Positions 26,737 through 35,525 of a stretch of DNA of 64,000 nt are shown here, piece after piece. This DNA comes from Streptomyces sp. 2131.1 (lineage in GTDB: Bacteria; Actinomycetota; Actinomycetes; Streptomycetales; Streptomycetaceae): positions 6,374,001 to 6,438,000 of the forward strand of contig NZ_FNSY01000001.1 of NCBI RefSeq assembly GCF_900105515.1. The letters run 5' to 3'. Under the pieces are notes generated by a model. That model searched no databases. It saw only the letters and a program-made list of their open reading frames with translations, and had not been told where the DNA came from. The translations under genes and the position numbers were made by a program. Each line of letters opens with the position of its first letter. Positions within the stretch are counted from its first letter, which is position 1.

Positions 26737-29700
26737 TCAGCTCACGTCGAGGGCCACATCGTCCACGACGAAGCTGGTCTGCAGATAGGCGTCCTCCTTG
26801 CTGGCGAAGTTCAGCGTCACCGTCTGCCCGGCGGCCGACGCGACATCGAAGGTCTTCAGCACGTAGCTGTTGGTGGCGTCGAGGTTCGAGTACGTGGCCA
26901 GCGTCCGCGACCCCAGCTTCACGGTGAACGTGTCGTACGCGTTCCCGTCGGGCGTCTCTGCGGTGTCGGTCCGCAGATAGAACGACAGGCGGTACGTCGA
27001 GCAGCCGGCCGGAACGGTCAGCGACTGGGTGGCGGTGTCGCTGTGGGTGCTGCCCCAGCCGCCGAACCACGCCTGGTACGAGCCGCTGTGCGCGGGCTTC
27101 TCGGCGGTCCGGTTGTTGATGACGCCACTCGTCTGAGTCCAGGGCGAAGTCCCGTTCTCGAAGCCGCCATTGGCCACCACCTGCTGGGGCTGGCAGTTGC
27201 CGCCGCCACCGACCACCAGCGAGTACGTGGTGGTGTGGGCGGCCGTGCCGGTTCCGGTCACGGTGAGCGTGTACGTACCCGCCGCGGCCTGGGCGCTCGC
27301 GGACACCGTCATCGTGGCCGACGAGCCCGACTGCACCGAGGTGGGCGAGAACGAGACGGTGACACCGCTCGGCGCGCCGGACGCCGTCAGCCGGACGCTC
27401 TGCGCGGAGCCGCTGGTGGTGGCCGTGGACACGGTCGCGGTGACCGAAGCACCCGGCTGGACGCCGCCCGAGACCGGGTTCACCGAGACGGAGAAGTCGT
27501 CGGCCGGCGCGGTGGAGCCGACGGCCGTCTTCCACAGCGTGTAGGCGACCCCGTCGGCGCTGCGGTCGAGCGCGGTGGCGTTGATGTTGGAGGTGGTGTC
27601 GCAGGACTGGTGGTAGCACGGGTCGTACGAACGGCCCGCCGTGCCACCCCACTTGGAAGCCTGCGCCGAGGTCTTGGTGTCACTGGCGCCGGTCGCGTAG
27701 CCAGAGGTGGCGATTCCGCCCTGCTGGAAGGAGTAGTCGTCGGAGCGGCCCTGGCCCTCCACGTTCTCCTCCGGGGCGAGCCCGAGGGAGGTCCAGTACT
27801 CCTTCATCGGCGCCGAGGCGGCCGAGTTGAGGTTGTTGATGAAGTAGCCGCCGTTCACCGAGGCGACCATGTCGAAGTTGTAGTACGCGGTGATGGCGCC
27901 GCGCTGGGCCGAACTCAGCTGGCTGACGTAGTACTTGGAGCCCTGGAGCCCCTGCTCCTCGCCGTTCCACCAGGCGAACCGGACGTGCTTGGTCATGGTC
28001 GGGTTCTGCTGGGCCAGGGCGAGCGCGTTCTCCAGCAGGGTCGCCGACCCGGAGCCGTTGTCGTTGATCCCGGGCCCGGCGGAGACGCTGTCCAGGTGGG
28101 CGCCGAACATCACGGTGCTGTCGGAGGGCCCGCCGGGCCAGTCCGCGATGAGGTTCTTGCCGGTGTAGGTGCAGGTGGCGCAGGTCTGCTCGGTGACGGT
28201 GTAGCCGGCCGTCTGGAGCTTGCCCTTCACGTAGTCGAGCGAGGCGGTGTACCCGCTGCTGCCGGCCCGCCGGTTGCCGCCGTTCTGCGAGGCGAGGGCG
28301 TTGAACTGGGTCAGGTGAGCCTGCACGTTGGCGACGCCGATGTCGGGCGCCGTACCGCCGGGGTTGCCACCGCCGTTGTTGACGGTCAGCGTGTACTGGG
28401 CGGTGTGCTCCTGGGTGCCCGCGCCCTTCACCGTGAAGGTGTACGAGCCGGGGGTGGCGGCCGACGTCGTCGACACGGTCATCGTGGACGTGGCGCCGGA
28501 CTGCACCGAGGAGGGGCTGAAGGAGACGCTCACGCCGGCGGGCAGGCCGCTCGCGGACAGGTTCACGGTCTGGGCGCTGCCGGAGGAGACCGTCGTACGG
28601 ACGGTGGACGTCACCGAGCTGCCCGGCTTCACCGAGCCGGAGGCCGGGTCCAGGGACATCGAGAAGTCGTTGTTGCCGCTCGGCGAGCAGGTCGGGTCAC
28701 CGCTCTGGGCGGGCACGCTGACCGCGTCCCACGCCGCCTTCGCGCGGTTGTACAGCACGCAGGTGGCATCGAGGTTCTTCGCAGCGGTGAGGGTGGCCGT
28801 GCGGTAGCGCTTGTACGTCATGCCGCTCGTCTTGAGGAGCATGCCGCCGTAGAAGACCTTGCCGGCGCTCTGGATGCCCACACCGGTCACCGTGGAGCTG
28901 TTGCAGGTGGGGCTGGAGGGCTTGCCGCCACCGGGGTTCGAGCCCTCGGCGAGCAGGTAGAACCAGTGGTTGAGGGGCCCGGCCGCCGCGTGCTCCTCGG
29001 TGTTGGGTATGGAGGAGCTGTAGCAGTTCGGGTCGCCGATCTGGCCGGGGTTGTACATGATCCGGATCGGCCCGTTGCCGACGAGGTTGATCTTCTCGCC
29101 GACGGTGTAGTCCGGGTCGTCGTACGGGGCCGGCTCATTGGTGTACGCTTCGGTCAGCGCGCCCATGATGTCGCCGGTGGCCTCGCCGAGCCCGGACTCG
29201 TTGTTGGCGCCGCCCGGGGTGTACTGGTCGATGCCGTGGCCGAACTCGTGGCCCACGACGTCCATGGCGCCGATCCACTGGTTGGCCTGGTTGTGGCCGA
29301 TCGAGACCGTGGAGCCGTCCCAGTAGGCGTTGACGTCGTTGAGGCCGACCTTGACGGGCCAGCTGCGGCCGTTGCCGTCGTGGCCGTTGCGCCCGAGCCA
29401 GTCGCGCAGCATGTCCCACTCGTGCTGGGCCGCCCACATGACGTCGACGCAGCCGGTCTCCTTGCTGGACGCGCTGCCTGTGCCCCAGGAGTCGGTGGAC
29501 TTGGTGAACACGCTCCCGGTGCTGTAGTCGGCGCAGCTCAGCCCGGGGCGGTTCGGGTCGCGCAGCGAGTAACTGCCGCCCGAAGAGGTTGTGTTGATGG
29601 TGAGCGGCGAGGGCCCGTTCCACTGGCTGTTGCCCGTGCCGGCCCGGACGTCGTCGTAGCTGTCGATGACCGCTCCGGTGCCCGCGTCCACGAACACGTG

Positions 29701-30234
29701 GAGCCGGCTCGGCGCCTTCGCGGTCCGGCCGGTGAGCACGGTCTCCCAGGCGAGCCGCGAGCGCTTGTCGGTGGCCCGTACGACGAGCCGGTGGCTCTCG
29801 ACCTTGTCCACCGTACGCAGCTGCTTGCGCGAGGTGGACTCGGCGGTCTTCGCGGAGACGGTCGCTGTGGTGGGCACGTTGATGCGGCGCGAGACCGCCG
29901 ACTGCGATCCGCGCACCCGGCCCTTGGAGTCGGCCACCACGACGGCGTCCCCGCCGATCACGGGCAGGCCGCGGTAGGTGCGCTCGTACGCGACGGAGTA
30001 GAGGCCGTTGACCCACGGGGTGACCATCCGGCGCTCGTAGCGCTCCTCCGGCCCCTTCGCCAGGGTGTCCAGGCCGCTGGCGGCAGCCTTGTCGGCGGCC
30101 GAGACGGCGGCGGTGAGTGCCTTGGGGGCCGGCGGTGGCGTGGGTTCCGCGGAGGCCGGCTGACCGCTGACGGCGACCAGCATTCCGGCGAGGACGGCCA
30201 GGGTTGTCCCGGCCGTCATCGGTCTGCGTTTCAT
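26737..30234 (-). CDS. Secreted M4 metalloprotease - M28 aminopeptidase fusion
   Basis: The 1165-residue secreted protein has a signal peptide (LAVLAGMLVAVSG, cleavage near PASA), an FTP/propeptide region (about 40-190) and an M4 thermolysin-like domain with zinc motif VVGHEFGHGID (around 328) and third ligand in GLGEATGD (around 351). Next come an Ig-like module (about 518-612) and an M28 domain with FGAHLDSV, INDNGSGS, WNGEEQGL, NFDMVA and CYHQSC. A second Ig-like module (about 915-1010) and a C-terminal jelly-roll-like domain (about 1015-1165) close the chain. Both active sites look complete. One chain would thus carry an endoprotease and an aminopeptidase, which is unusual. Its partner gene is unrelated. 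Confidence 0.9.
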   Translation of the reverse strand: MKRRPMTAGTTLAVLAGMLVAVSGQPASAEPTPPPAPKALTAAVSAADKAAASGLDTLAKGPEERYERRMVTPWVNGLYSVAYERTYRGLPVIGGDAVVVADSKGRVRGSQSAVSRRINVPTTATVSAKTAESTSRKQLRTVDKVESHRLVVRATDKRSRLAWETVLTGRTAKAPSRLHVFVDAGTGAVIDSYDDVRAGTGNSQWNGPSPLTINTTSSGGSYSLRDPNRPGLSCADYSTGSVFTKSTDSWGTGSASSKETGCVDVMWAAQHEWDMLRDWLGRNGHDGNGRSWPVKVGLNDVNAYWDGSTVSIGHNQANQWIGAMDVVGHEFGHGIDQYTPGGANNESGLGEATGDIMGALTEAYTNEPAPYDDPDYTVGEKINLVGNGPIRIMYNPGQIGDPNCYSSSIPNTEEHAAAGPLNHWFYLLAEGSNPGGGKPSSPTCNSSTVTGVGIQSAGKVFYGGMLLKTSGMTYKRYRTATLTAAKNLDATCVLYNRAKAAWDAVSVPAQSGDPTCSPSGNNDFSMSLDPASGSVKPGSSVTSTVRTTVSSGSAQTVNLSASGLPAGVSVSFSPSSVQSGATSTMTVSTTSAATPGSYTFTVKGAGTQEHTAQYTLTVNNGGGNPGGTAPDIGVANVQAHLTQFNALASQNGGNRRAGSSGYTASLDYVKGKLQTAGYTVTEQTCATCTYTGKNLIADWPGGPSDSTVMFGAHLDSVSAGPGINDNGSGSATLLENALALAQQNPTMTKHVRFAWWNGEEQGLQGSKYYVSQLSSAQRGAITAYYNFDMVASVNGGYFINNLNSAASAPMKEYWTSLGLAPEENVEGQGRSDDYSFQQGGIATSGYATGASDTKTSAQASKWGGTAGRSYDPCYHQSCDTTSNINATALDRSADGVAYTLWKTAVGSTAPADDFSVSVNPVSGGVQPGASVTATVSTATTSGSAQSVRLTASGAPSGVTVSFSPTSVQSGSSATMTVSASAQAAAGTYTLTVTGTGTAAHTTTYSLVVGGGGNCQPQQVVANGGFENGTSPWTQTSGVINNRTAEKPAHSGSYQAWFGGWGSTHSDTATQSLTVPAGCSTYRLSFYLRTDTAETPDGNAYDTFTVKLGSRTLATYSNLDATNSYVLKTFDVASAAGQTVTLNFASKEDAYLQTSFVVDDVALDVS

Positions 30235-30438
30235 CGAGGCTCCTCATGGTGTCCGTGATCGAGCGACCGAACACTCACATGTGGTCATGACCCCGTCAAC
30301 GAACTGAGTGCGCCTGCAAGGGGGTTGGCAAGTCTCGTCAAGTCGGGCGCAGACGCCATGGGAAGTGCACAGGAGTTTCCTGCCTCCCTTCATGTGTCAC
30401 CCTTCTTCTCGACCGAATCCGCGAGGAAGGCACCACCT

Positions 30439-31359
30439 TTGACCTCGCACTCCCTCACCGCAGCGGCCGCCGGCACCTGGCGGCTCGGTGATCTGACCGT
30501 CAACCGGATCGGCTTCGGCGCCATGCGGCTGACCCAGAACGGCGCGGCGTTCAGCGACGAACGCACCCCGCACGACCGGGACCGGGCCGTCGCGGTGCTG
30601 CGCCGAGCCGTCGAGCTGGGCGTGAACCACATCGACACGGCGGCCTTCTACTTCTCACCCCTGCGCTCGGCCAACGAGCTGATCAACCGGGCGCTCGGTC
30701 CCTACCCCGACGACCTGGTCATCACCACGAAGGTCGGACCCGGCCGCGGCCCCTCCGGCGACTGGACCGACTGGGCCCGCCCCGAGCAGCTGCGCGGCCA
30801 GGTCCAGGAGAACATCCGTCAGCTCGGCCGCGATCACCTCGACGTCGTCAACCTCCGGATGAACGGCAACCGCCCCGTCTCGGAGCTCTTCGGCGCCCTG
30901 GCCGAGCTGCGCGAGGAGGGCCTCGTCCGCCACCTGGGCCTCTCCAACGTCCGGCCGGAGCAGATAGACGAGGCCCGGGCCATCGCACCGGTCGTCTGCG
31001 TACAGAACCGCTACGGCATCGGCGAGCGGCGCGCCGACTCCCAGGAGGTGCTGCGCATGTGCGGCGACCTGGGCATCGCCTTCGTCCCCTTCTTCGCCAT
31101 CGCGGGCGCAGGCCGCGAGTCCGGCGCCGTCCCCGAGCACGAGGCGGTGGTCGACGTGGCCCGCGCCCACGACGCCTCGCCCGCGCAGGTCCGGCTGGCG
31201 TGGACGCTCCAGCAGGGCACGCACGTCCTGGCGATCCCCGGCACCGGCGACCCGGCCCACCTGGAGGCCAACGTGGCGGCGGGCGCCCTGCGGCTCACCG
31301 ACGACGAGACGGCACGGCTCACCGCGCTCGGGCAGCCCACCGGAGCGGACGTAGCATGA
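30439..31359 (+). CDS. Aldo/keto reductase (first of pair)
   Basis: The 306-residue TIM-barrel oxidoreductase has AKR hallmarks: LTVNRIGFGAMRLT, the catalytic Asp/Tyr region VNHIDTAAFYFSPLRSANEL, the Lys in VITTKVGPG, then RHLGLSNVRPEQI and AIPGTGDPAHLEAN. It would reduce carbonyls with NADPH; the substrate is unknown. I chose TTG at 30439 because AGGAAGG sits 8 bases before it and family similarity begins there. ATG at 30358 or 30325 would add an unrelated extension. Its stop overlaps the next start (ATGA), so the two reductases are coupled. Confidence 0.85.
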   Translation: MTSHSLTAAAAGTWRLGDLTVNRIGFGAMRLTQNGAAFSDERTPHDRDRAVAVLRRAVELGVNHIDTAAFYFSPLRSANELINRALGPYPDDLVITTKVGPGRGPSGDWTDWARPEQLRGQVQENIRQLGRDHLDVVNLRMNGNRPVSELFGALAELREEGLVRHLGLSNVRPEQIDEARAIAPVVCVQNRYGIGERRADSQEVLRMCGDLGIAFVPFFAIAGAGRESGAVPEHEAVVDVARAHDASPAQVRLAWTLQQGTHVLAIPGTGDPAHLEANVAAGALRLTDDETARLTALGQPTGADVA

Positions 31360-32348
31360 TCCCCATGGAGCAGCGCGAACTGGGCAGGACCAAACGGAAC
31401 GTATCGGTCGTCGGACAGGGCACCTGGCAACTCGGCGGGGACTGGGGCGACGTCCGCGAGGCGGACGCGCTCGGGGTGCTCGACGCGGCCGTCGAGGCGG
31501 GCGTCACCTTCTTCGACACGGCGGACGTGTACGGGGACGGGCGGAGCGAACAGCTCATCGGCCGCTATCTCAAGGAACGGCCCGACGCCGGGGTCTTCGT
31601 CGCGACGAAGATGGGCCGCCGCGCCGACCAGGTGCCGGAGAACTACACCCTGGAGAACTTCCGCGCGTGGAACGACCGTTCCCGCGCCAACCTGGGCGTC
31701 GACACGCTCGACCTCGTACAGCTGCACTGCCCGCCCACGCCCGTCTACTCCTCGCAAGAGGTGTACGACGCGCTGGACACGCTCGTCGCCGAGCAGCGGG
31801 TCGCGGCCTACGCGGTAAGCGTCGAGACGTGCGCCGAGGCGCTGACGGCCATTGCCCGCCCGGGCGTCGCGAGCGTCCAGATCATCCTCAACCCGTTCCG
31901 CCTCAAGCCGCTGGACGAGGTGCTGCCGGCGGCGCGGGAGGCCGGTGTCGGCATCATCGCCCGGGTCCCGCTGGCCTCCGGGCTCCTGTCCGGCAAGTAC
32001 ACCGCGGACACCGTCTTCGCGCCCGGCGACCACCGCACGTACAACCGGCACGGCGAGGCGTTCGACCAGGGCGAGACCTTCTCCGGCGTGGACTACGGGA
32101 CCGGGGTGGCCGCCGCCGCCGAATTCGCCGCGCTCGCCCCCGAGGGTGCCACCCCGGCGCAGACCGCGCTGCGCTGGATCATCCAGCAGCCGGGCGTCAC
32201 CAGCGTCATCCCGGGCGCGCGCTCGACGGAGCAGGCCCGGGCCAACGCGGCCGCCGCCGCGCTCGACCCGCTGCCGCAGAGCACGCTGGACGCGGTGCGC
32301 GACCTGTACGACCGCCGGTTCCGCGCGGCGGTCCACGACCGCTGGTAG
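31356..32348 (+). CDS. Aldo/keto reductase (second of pair)
   Basis: This 330-residue aldo/keto reductase is of the longer YajO/IolS-like type: RELGRTKRNVSVVGQGTWQLG, FFDTADVYGDGRSEQLIGRYL (shown in two parts: Asp-Tyr catalytic segment, then the helix), VATKMGRRAD for the Lys, and a C-terminal cofactor motif PGARSTEQARANA. It is translationally coupled to the first reductase (ATGA at 31356-31359). ATG 31365 is an equally plausible start nine bases later. Their shared transcript suggests consecutive or parallel reductions, but no pathway is visible. Confidence 0.88.
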   Translation: MIPMEQRELGRTKRNVSVVGQGTWQLGGDWGDVREADALGVLDAAVEAGVTFFDTADVYGDGRSEQLIGRYLKERPDAGVFVATKMGRRADQVPENYTLENFRAWNDRSRANLGVDTLDLVQLHCPPTPVYSSQEVYDALDTLVAEQRVAAYAVSVETCAEALTAIARPGVASVQIILNPFRLKPLDEVLPAAREAGVGIIARVPLASGLLSGKYTADTVFAPGDHRTYNRHGEAFDQGETFSGVDYGTGVAAAAEFAALAPEGATPAQTALRWIIQQPGVTSVIPGARSTEQARANAAAAALDPLPQSTLDAVRDLYDRRFRAAVHDRW

Positions 32349-32358
32349 CCGTCGGCCG

Positions 32359-33570
32359 CTACCGTCCGGCCCCGGGGGCCGCCGGCGCGGTCGTCGAGGT
32401 GCCGTCGTCCGGCGTGGTGGCCGAGCCGGTGTCGGGGGAGAACAGGCTCATCCCGAGGAACACGGCAGCCAGGAAGGCGATCGCGCCCGCGATGGCGCTG
32501 GCCACCCGGGGCCGGCGCCGGATCGCCTCACCCGCGGTGCGCCGCCGGGGCTTCGCGGTCCGGGCCGCCGCCCGCCGTCCGTGCCCCTGACCGTGCCCGG
32601 CGGGGGCCTGCGGCAGCCGGTACATGGTCGGCGCGGCGGAGTCCGCCCCGGAAGCCGGGGCGGGCACGGTGGCGAAGGGGGCGGGCGTCGCCGGGTGGGA
32701 GGCGTGGGCGACGGGCTGGTGCGCCGGGGCCGGGCGCTGCTGGGGCAGCGGCTCCGCGTGGCCCCGCCAGGCATCGCCGTGGAACCAGTCGGCGACCTGC
32801 TGGGCGGTGGGCCGGTCCTCCGGCTGCTTCGCCAGCAGACCGAGCAGGTACGCGTCGAAGGCGGCGGATACGTCCACGCCGCGCTGACGCAGCGGCACCG
32901 GCGGTGTGTCCACGTGCTGGTAGAGGGTGGCGGTCGCGGTGTCCGAGCGGAACGGCGGCTGCCCGAGCAGCAGTTGGTAGATCACACAGCCCAGTGAGTA
33001 CATGTCGGACGCGGCGTCCGCCGTGCGGCCGAGCGCACGTTCCGGGGCGAGGTACAGGCTCGTGCCGACGATGTGACCCGTCGTCGTCAGCGCGGCGGAC
33101 GGATCGTCGACGAACTGCGCGATGCCGAAGTCCCCGATCTTGACGGTGCCTTCGCCGTCCATCATCAGGTTTCCGGGCTTGATGTCGCGGTGGACGATGC
33201 CCTGCCGGTGCGCCGCGGCGAGACCGGCGGCCGCCTGGCCGGCGATGTGCGCGGCCTGCTCGGGCCCCAGCCGCTCCTGAGCCAGCAGCAGGTCCGCCAG
33301 GCTCCGGCCCTCGACCAGCTCCATGACGAGGAAGAGCCGGTTCTCCCACGCCCCGAAGTCGAAGACGGCCACCAGATGAGGGTGGCTCAGCCGGGCGGCG
33401 GTCTGGGCCTCCAGCCGGAACCGGGCGGTGGCCGACTCGTCGGCGTGCTCGCCCAGCAGCAGCTTCACGGCGACGGCACGCCCGAGGACTTCGTCGGTGG
33501 CCCGCCAGACCTCACCCATCCCGCCCCGGCCGATGGCGGATATCAGCCGGTACCGACCAGCAACCAGCAC
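32359..33570 (-). CDS. Membrane-anchored Ser/Thr protein kinase (PknB/Hanks type)
   Basis: The 403-residue protein has a kinase domain at about residues 6-265: GRGGMGEVW, VAVKLLL, HRDIKPGNLM, KIGDFGIA and APER. A Pro/Ala-rich linker (about 280-345), a basic stretch (RRRTAGEAIRRRPR), one TM helix (SAIAGAIAFLAAVFLGMSLF) and a short Thr/Ala-rich outer tail follow. There are no PASTA repeats, so the external sensor is minimal. GTG at 33570 begins just before the kinase (RYRLISAIGRGG); the longer frame upstream is not kinase-like and crosses the mobile-like repeat at 33596-33758. That element sits only 25 bp before this start, in the promoter or leader. Confidence 0.86.
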   Translation of the reverse strand: MLVAGRYRLISAIGRGGMGEVWRATDEVLGRAVAVKLLLGEHADESATARFRLEAQTAARLSHPHLVAVFDFGAWENRLFLVMELVEGRSLADLLLAQERLGPEQAAHIAGQAAAGLAAAHRQGIVHRDIKPGNLMMDGEGTVKIGDFGIAQFVDDPSAALTTTGHIVGTSLYLAPERALGRTADAASDMYSLGCVIYQLLLGQPPFRSDTATATLYQHVDTPPVPLRQRGVDVSAAFDAYLLGLLAKQPEDRPTAQQVADWFHGDAWRGHAEPLPQQRPAPAHQPVAHASHPATPAPFATVPAPASGADSAAPTMYRLPQAPAGHGQGHGRRAAARTAKPRRRTAGEAIRRRPRVASAIAGAIAFLAAVFLGMSLFSPDTGSATTPDDGTSTTAPAAPGAGR

Positions 33571-33887
33571 CTGTGCACACCTGTCTCGATAACTAGGGCC
33601 TGTATTGAGTTGTGGCGCGGCGTCGCGACGCCCGGCACGCACGCTCACGGCACGGCCGAAATGCCCAAGTAGCTCCGCTACGAGGACATCCCGACCGCAC
33701 CGTGATCGGACGCACCGAACGCCGCTCCTTCTTCCGCGCCACAACTCAATACGGGCCCTGGGGCGTCGGCCCGGACCGAGGGCCGCTTCGACTGCCGCGG
33801 CGGCGGCCTCGCCGGGGCGAGGTCGGGTGGGGGGAGCGCGGCAAGATCAGGATATCCGGCGCGCGGACCCCGTACGACCGTCTGCCG
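33571..33887. other. 317-bp gap holding the MITE-like element
   Basis: Apart from the 163-bp inverted-repeat element at 33596-33758, I see no gene or clear promoter here. The stretch 33759-33887 is plain GC-rich sequence between the element and the end of the Lrp-type gene. Confidence 0.6.
33596..33758. mobile_element. MITE-like element with 25-bp terminal inverted repeats
   Basis: Terminal inverted repeats of 25 bp (33596-33620 and 33734-33758) match at 24 of 25 positions; both contain GTATTGAGTTGTGGCGCGG on the element's inward strand. They enclose 113 bp with no transposase and no convincing reading frame. This is the form of a non-autonomous element or an internally deleted IS relic. No clear target duplication is seen (CTA on the left, TGG on the right). 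It lies immediately upstream of the Ser/Thr kinase gene. Confidence 0.7.
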
Positions 33888-34370
33888 TCAACGGCCGCCC
33901 GCGGCCGACCGGCCCACCGACTCGACGAGCGGCAGCAGCCGGTGCGGCACGCGTTCGCGCAGCGCCACCTCGGTCCGGGTCCTGACCACGCCGGGCAGCC
34001 GGATGAGGCGCTGGATGACGTCCTCCAGATGCCCGTTGTCCCGGGCGACGACCCGGGTCAGCAGGTCGCCGCCACCCGTCGTCGAGAAGGCCTCGACGAT
34101 CTCCGGCACGGCGGCGAGCGCGTCACCGACCTCGTCGAGATGGCCCTGGGTGACCTCCAGGTGCACGAAGGCGAGGACGGGGTGGCCGAGCGCGGCGGGG
34201 GAGAGGAAGGGGCCGCTGCCGGTGATCACACCGTCCCGTTCCAGCCGGTCGATCCGCGCCTGGAGGGTGCCCCGGGCGATGGACAGGATGCGTGCGTACT
34301 CGCGCACGCTCGTCTGCGGCTGCTCGATGAGCAGCCGCAGGATACGGGTGTCGAGCGCGTCCACCGCCAT
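33888..34370 (-). CDS. Lrp/AsnC-family transcriptional regulator
   Basis: The 160-residue protein has an N-terminal winged helix-turn-helix (about 1-60; LDTRILRLLIEQPQTSVREY, GTLQARIDRLERDGVI) and a RAM ligand-binding domain (about 70-150; LAFVHLEVTQGHLDEV, LTRVVARDNGHLEDVIQRL). Proteins of this family sense amino acids and form octamers. The start ATG 34370 has GAGG upstream. The flanking genes are unrelated, so no target can be assigned. Confidence 0.9.
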   Translation of the reverse strand: MAVDALDTRILRLLIEQPQTSVREYARILSIARGTLQARIDRLERDGVITGSGPFLSPAALGHPVLAFVHLEVTQGHLDEVGDALAAVPEIVEAFSTTGGGDLLTRVVARDNGHLEDVIQRLIRLPGVVRTRTEVALRERVPHRLLPLVESVGRSAAGGR

Positions 34371-34467
34371 GCTTCGCCGGCCTCTTTCGGTGCGTCCTCC
34401 GGGGGCCAGCGACTGTACCAACGGCATCGGCGCGCAGCCGGTCGCCCCGTGGCCGTCACGGCCGGAT

Positions 34468-34500
34468 GTGCCCCGCACACGGGCGGGTGGCGCGGGGCAC
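34468..34500. terminator. Hairpin downstream of LPMO gene
   Basis: A 9-bp perfect stem, GTGCCCCGC (34468-34476) with GCGGGGCAC (34492-34500), lies just after the LPMO stop. It is a likely transcription terminator for that gene. Confidence 0.5.
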
Positions 34501-34511
34501 GGACCGGACGG

Positions 34512-35102
34512 TCAGAACTGCACGTCGGAGCAGGCGTAGAAGGCGTTGCCGGTGTCGGAGATCGTCCACACGCCGAGGATCAGGTGCTTGCCCGACTTCT
34601 GCGGCAGAACGCCCGAGTGGCTCACCGTCGAACCCGGCAGCCTGCCGCCGAAGGGCACGGTGAGGAACGGCTGCGGCTCCAGGTCGGCCCGGGTCAGCGG
34701 CTTCGTCGGGTCGTAGCCGTCCTTGGTGATGTAGTAGCGGAAGTCGGTCGTGGCGTGACGCGCCTCTATCCGCCAGTTGAAGGTGTAGTTCTGGCCGGCG
34801 GTGACCTTGGTGGCGGGCCAGGCGCCGCCGCGCGGGTCGTCGAGCTCGGAGAAGCGGCCGATGCCGCCCGAGCAGATGTGTCCGTCGGCCGGGCCGCGGG
34901 TGGGGAAGCCCTTGGGGCCCTCGACGCTCGGCGGCTCCCACTGGATCTGCCCGCAGCGCTTGACCGTGCCGATGCCGCAGAGCTGCTGGCGGCTGATGGG
35001 GGAGTCGGTGTAGCCATGGCTCTGGGCGGGGGCCGAGGTGGCCAGCAGGGCCGCCCCCGCGATCCCGAGCCCGGCCAGTAACGAGGTGATCTTTTTGCGC
35101 AT
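34512..35102 (-). CDS. Secreted AA10 lytic polysaccharide monooxygenase (chitin-type)
   Basis: The 196-residue protein has a signal peptide (MRKKITSLLAGLGIAGAALL) cleaved after AQS, leaving His as the first mature residue (HGYTDSPISRQQLC). The second histidine-brace ligand is in IEARHATTD, and the axial aromatic is near GNAFYACSDVQF. These copper enzymes oxidatively cleave crystalline polysaccharides. Sequence blocks (SVEGPKGFPTRGPADGHIC, LDDPRGG) resemble small chitin-active Streptomyces AA10 enzymes without a carbohydrate-binding module. Two DasR-like sites in its promoter support chitin or GlcNAc control. Confidence 0.92.
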   Translation of the reverse strand: MRKKITSLLAGLGIAGAALLATSAPAQSHGYTDSPISRQQLCGIGTVKRCGQIQWEPPSVEGPKGFPTRGPADGHICSGGIGRFSELDDPRGGAWPATKVTAGQNYTFNWRIEARHATTDFRYYITKDGYDPTKPLTRADLEPQPFLTVPFGGRLPGSTVSHSGVLPQKSGKHLILGVWTISDTGNAFYACSDVQF

Positions 35103-35141
35103 CCGTCGCTCCTGGAGATGTGGGGTGGTGTCCGGAGAGTG

Positions 35142-35157
35142 CTGCGGTCTAGACCAA
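35142..35157. promoter_or_regulatory. DasR-like dre site 1 (LPMO promoter)
   Basis: GGTCTAGACC (35146-35155) is a perfect palindrome and, with the flanking CC/AA bases, matches the core of the DasR consensus ACTGGTCTAGACCAnT. On the LPMO strand it lies at the -10 distance from a TTGACA box (35178-35173), so DasR binding would block the promoter. DasR is known to control chitinolytic genes in response to GlcN-6-P. Confidence 0.75.
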
Positions 35158-35171
35158 GGGTGAGCGTAGCG

Positions 35172-35196
35172 ATGTCAAGTTGACATGTCTAGACCA
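35172..35196. promoter_or_regulatory. Palindrome plus DasR-like dre site 2
   Basis: ATGTCAAGTTGACAT (35172-35186) is a perfect 15-base palindrome with central G; it contains the LPMO -35-like TTGACA. It runs into GTCTAGACCAA (35187-35197), a second dre core, about 40 bp from the first. Paired GTCTAGAC repeats upstream of chitin genes are a known Streptomyces pattern. Confidence 0.65.
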
Positions 35197-35525
35197 ACGG
35201 CTTTCCGGTGGGCTGCGCGGCGGACGGTGGCCGCGCAGGCACTCGGGGCGAAGGGGTTCTGGCGGCGGGACGCGGTGACCTTTCAGGTGGGCCGTTCGGT
35301 GGCCGTCCGGGACCAGCGCGCTCGGTGCCCCCTCCCGACCGCCCGCCGTTCACTTCCTGCACCTGGGGGCGGGGAGCGCCCGTCCGGCGGGGTGGCCGTC
35401 CGCAGAGGTGTCGTGCGCGGCTGGTCCGTTGGTCCTGCCGTGGCCGAGACGATGGTGTAATTCTGGGCCATTGGCTCAAGGAAGGGAGTTCGGTTTGAAC
35501 CAATCACCTGTCGGATGCTGAGATA

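Noticed and set aside
26491..30258. 1255-codon plus-strand frame opposite the M4-M28 protease
   Set aside because: Repetitive Val/Gly/Arg-rich antisense translation with no family signature; the minus strand has complete catalytic motifs and a signal peptide.
33612..33985. Short open frames crossing the MITE-like element
   Set aside because: They start in one inverted repeat and end in plain sequence, with no transposase motif or coding signal.
35185..35508. Several short open frames between LPMO and FUSC genes
   Set aside because: No ribosome sites or recognisable motifs, and frames occur on both strands over the same bases.
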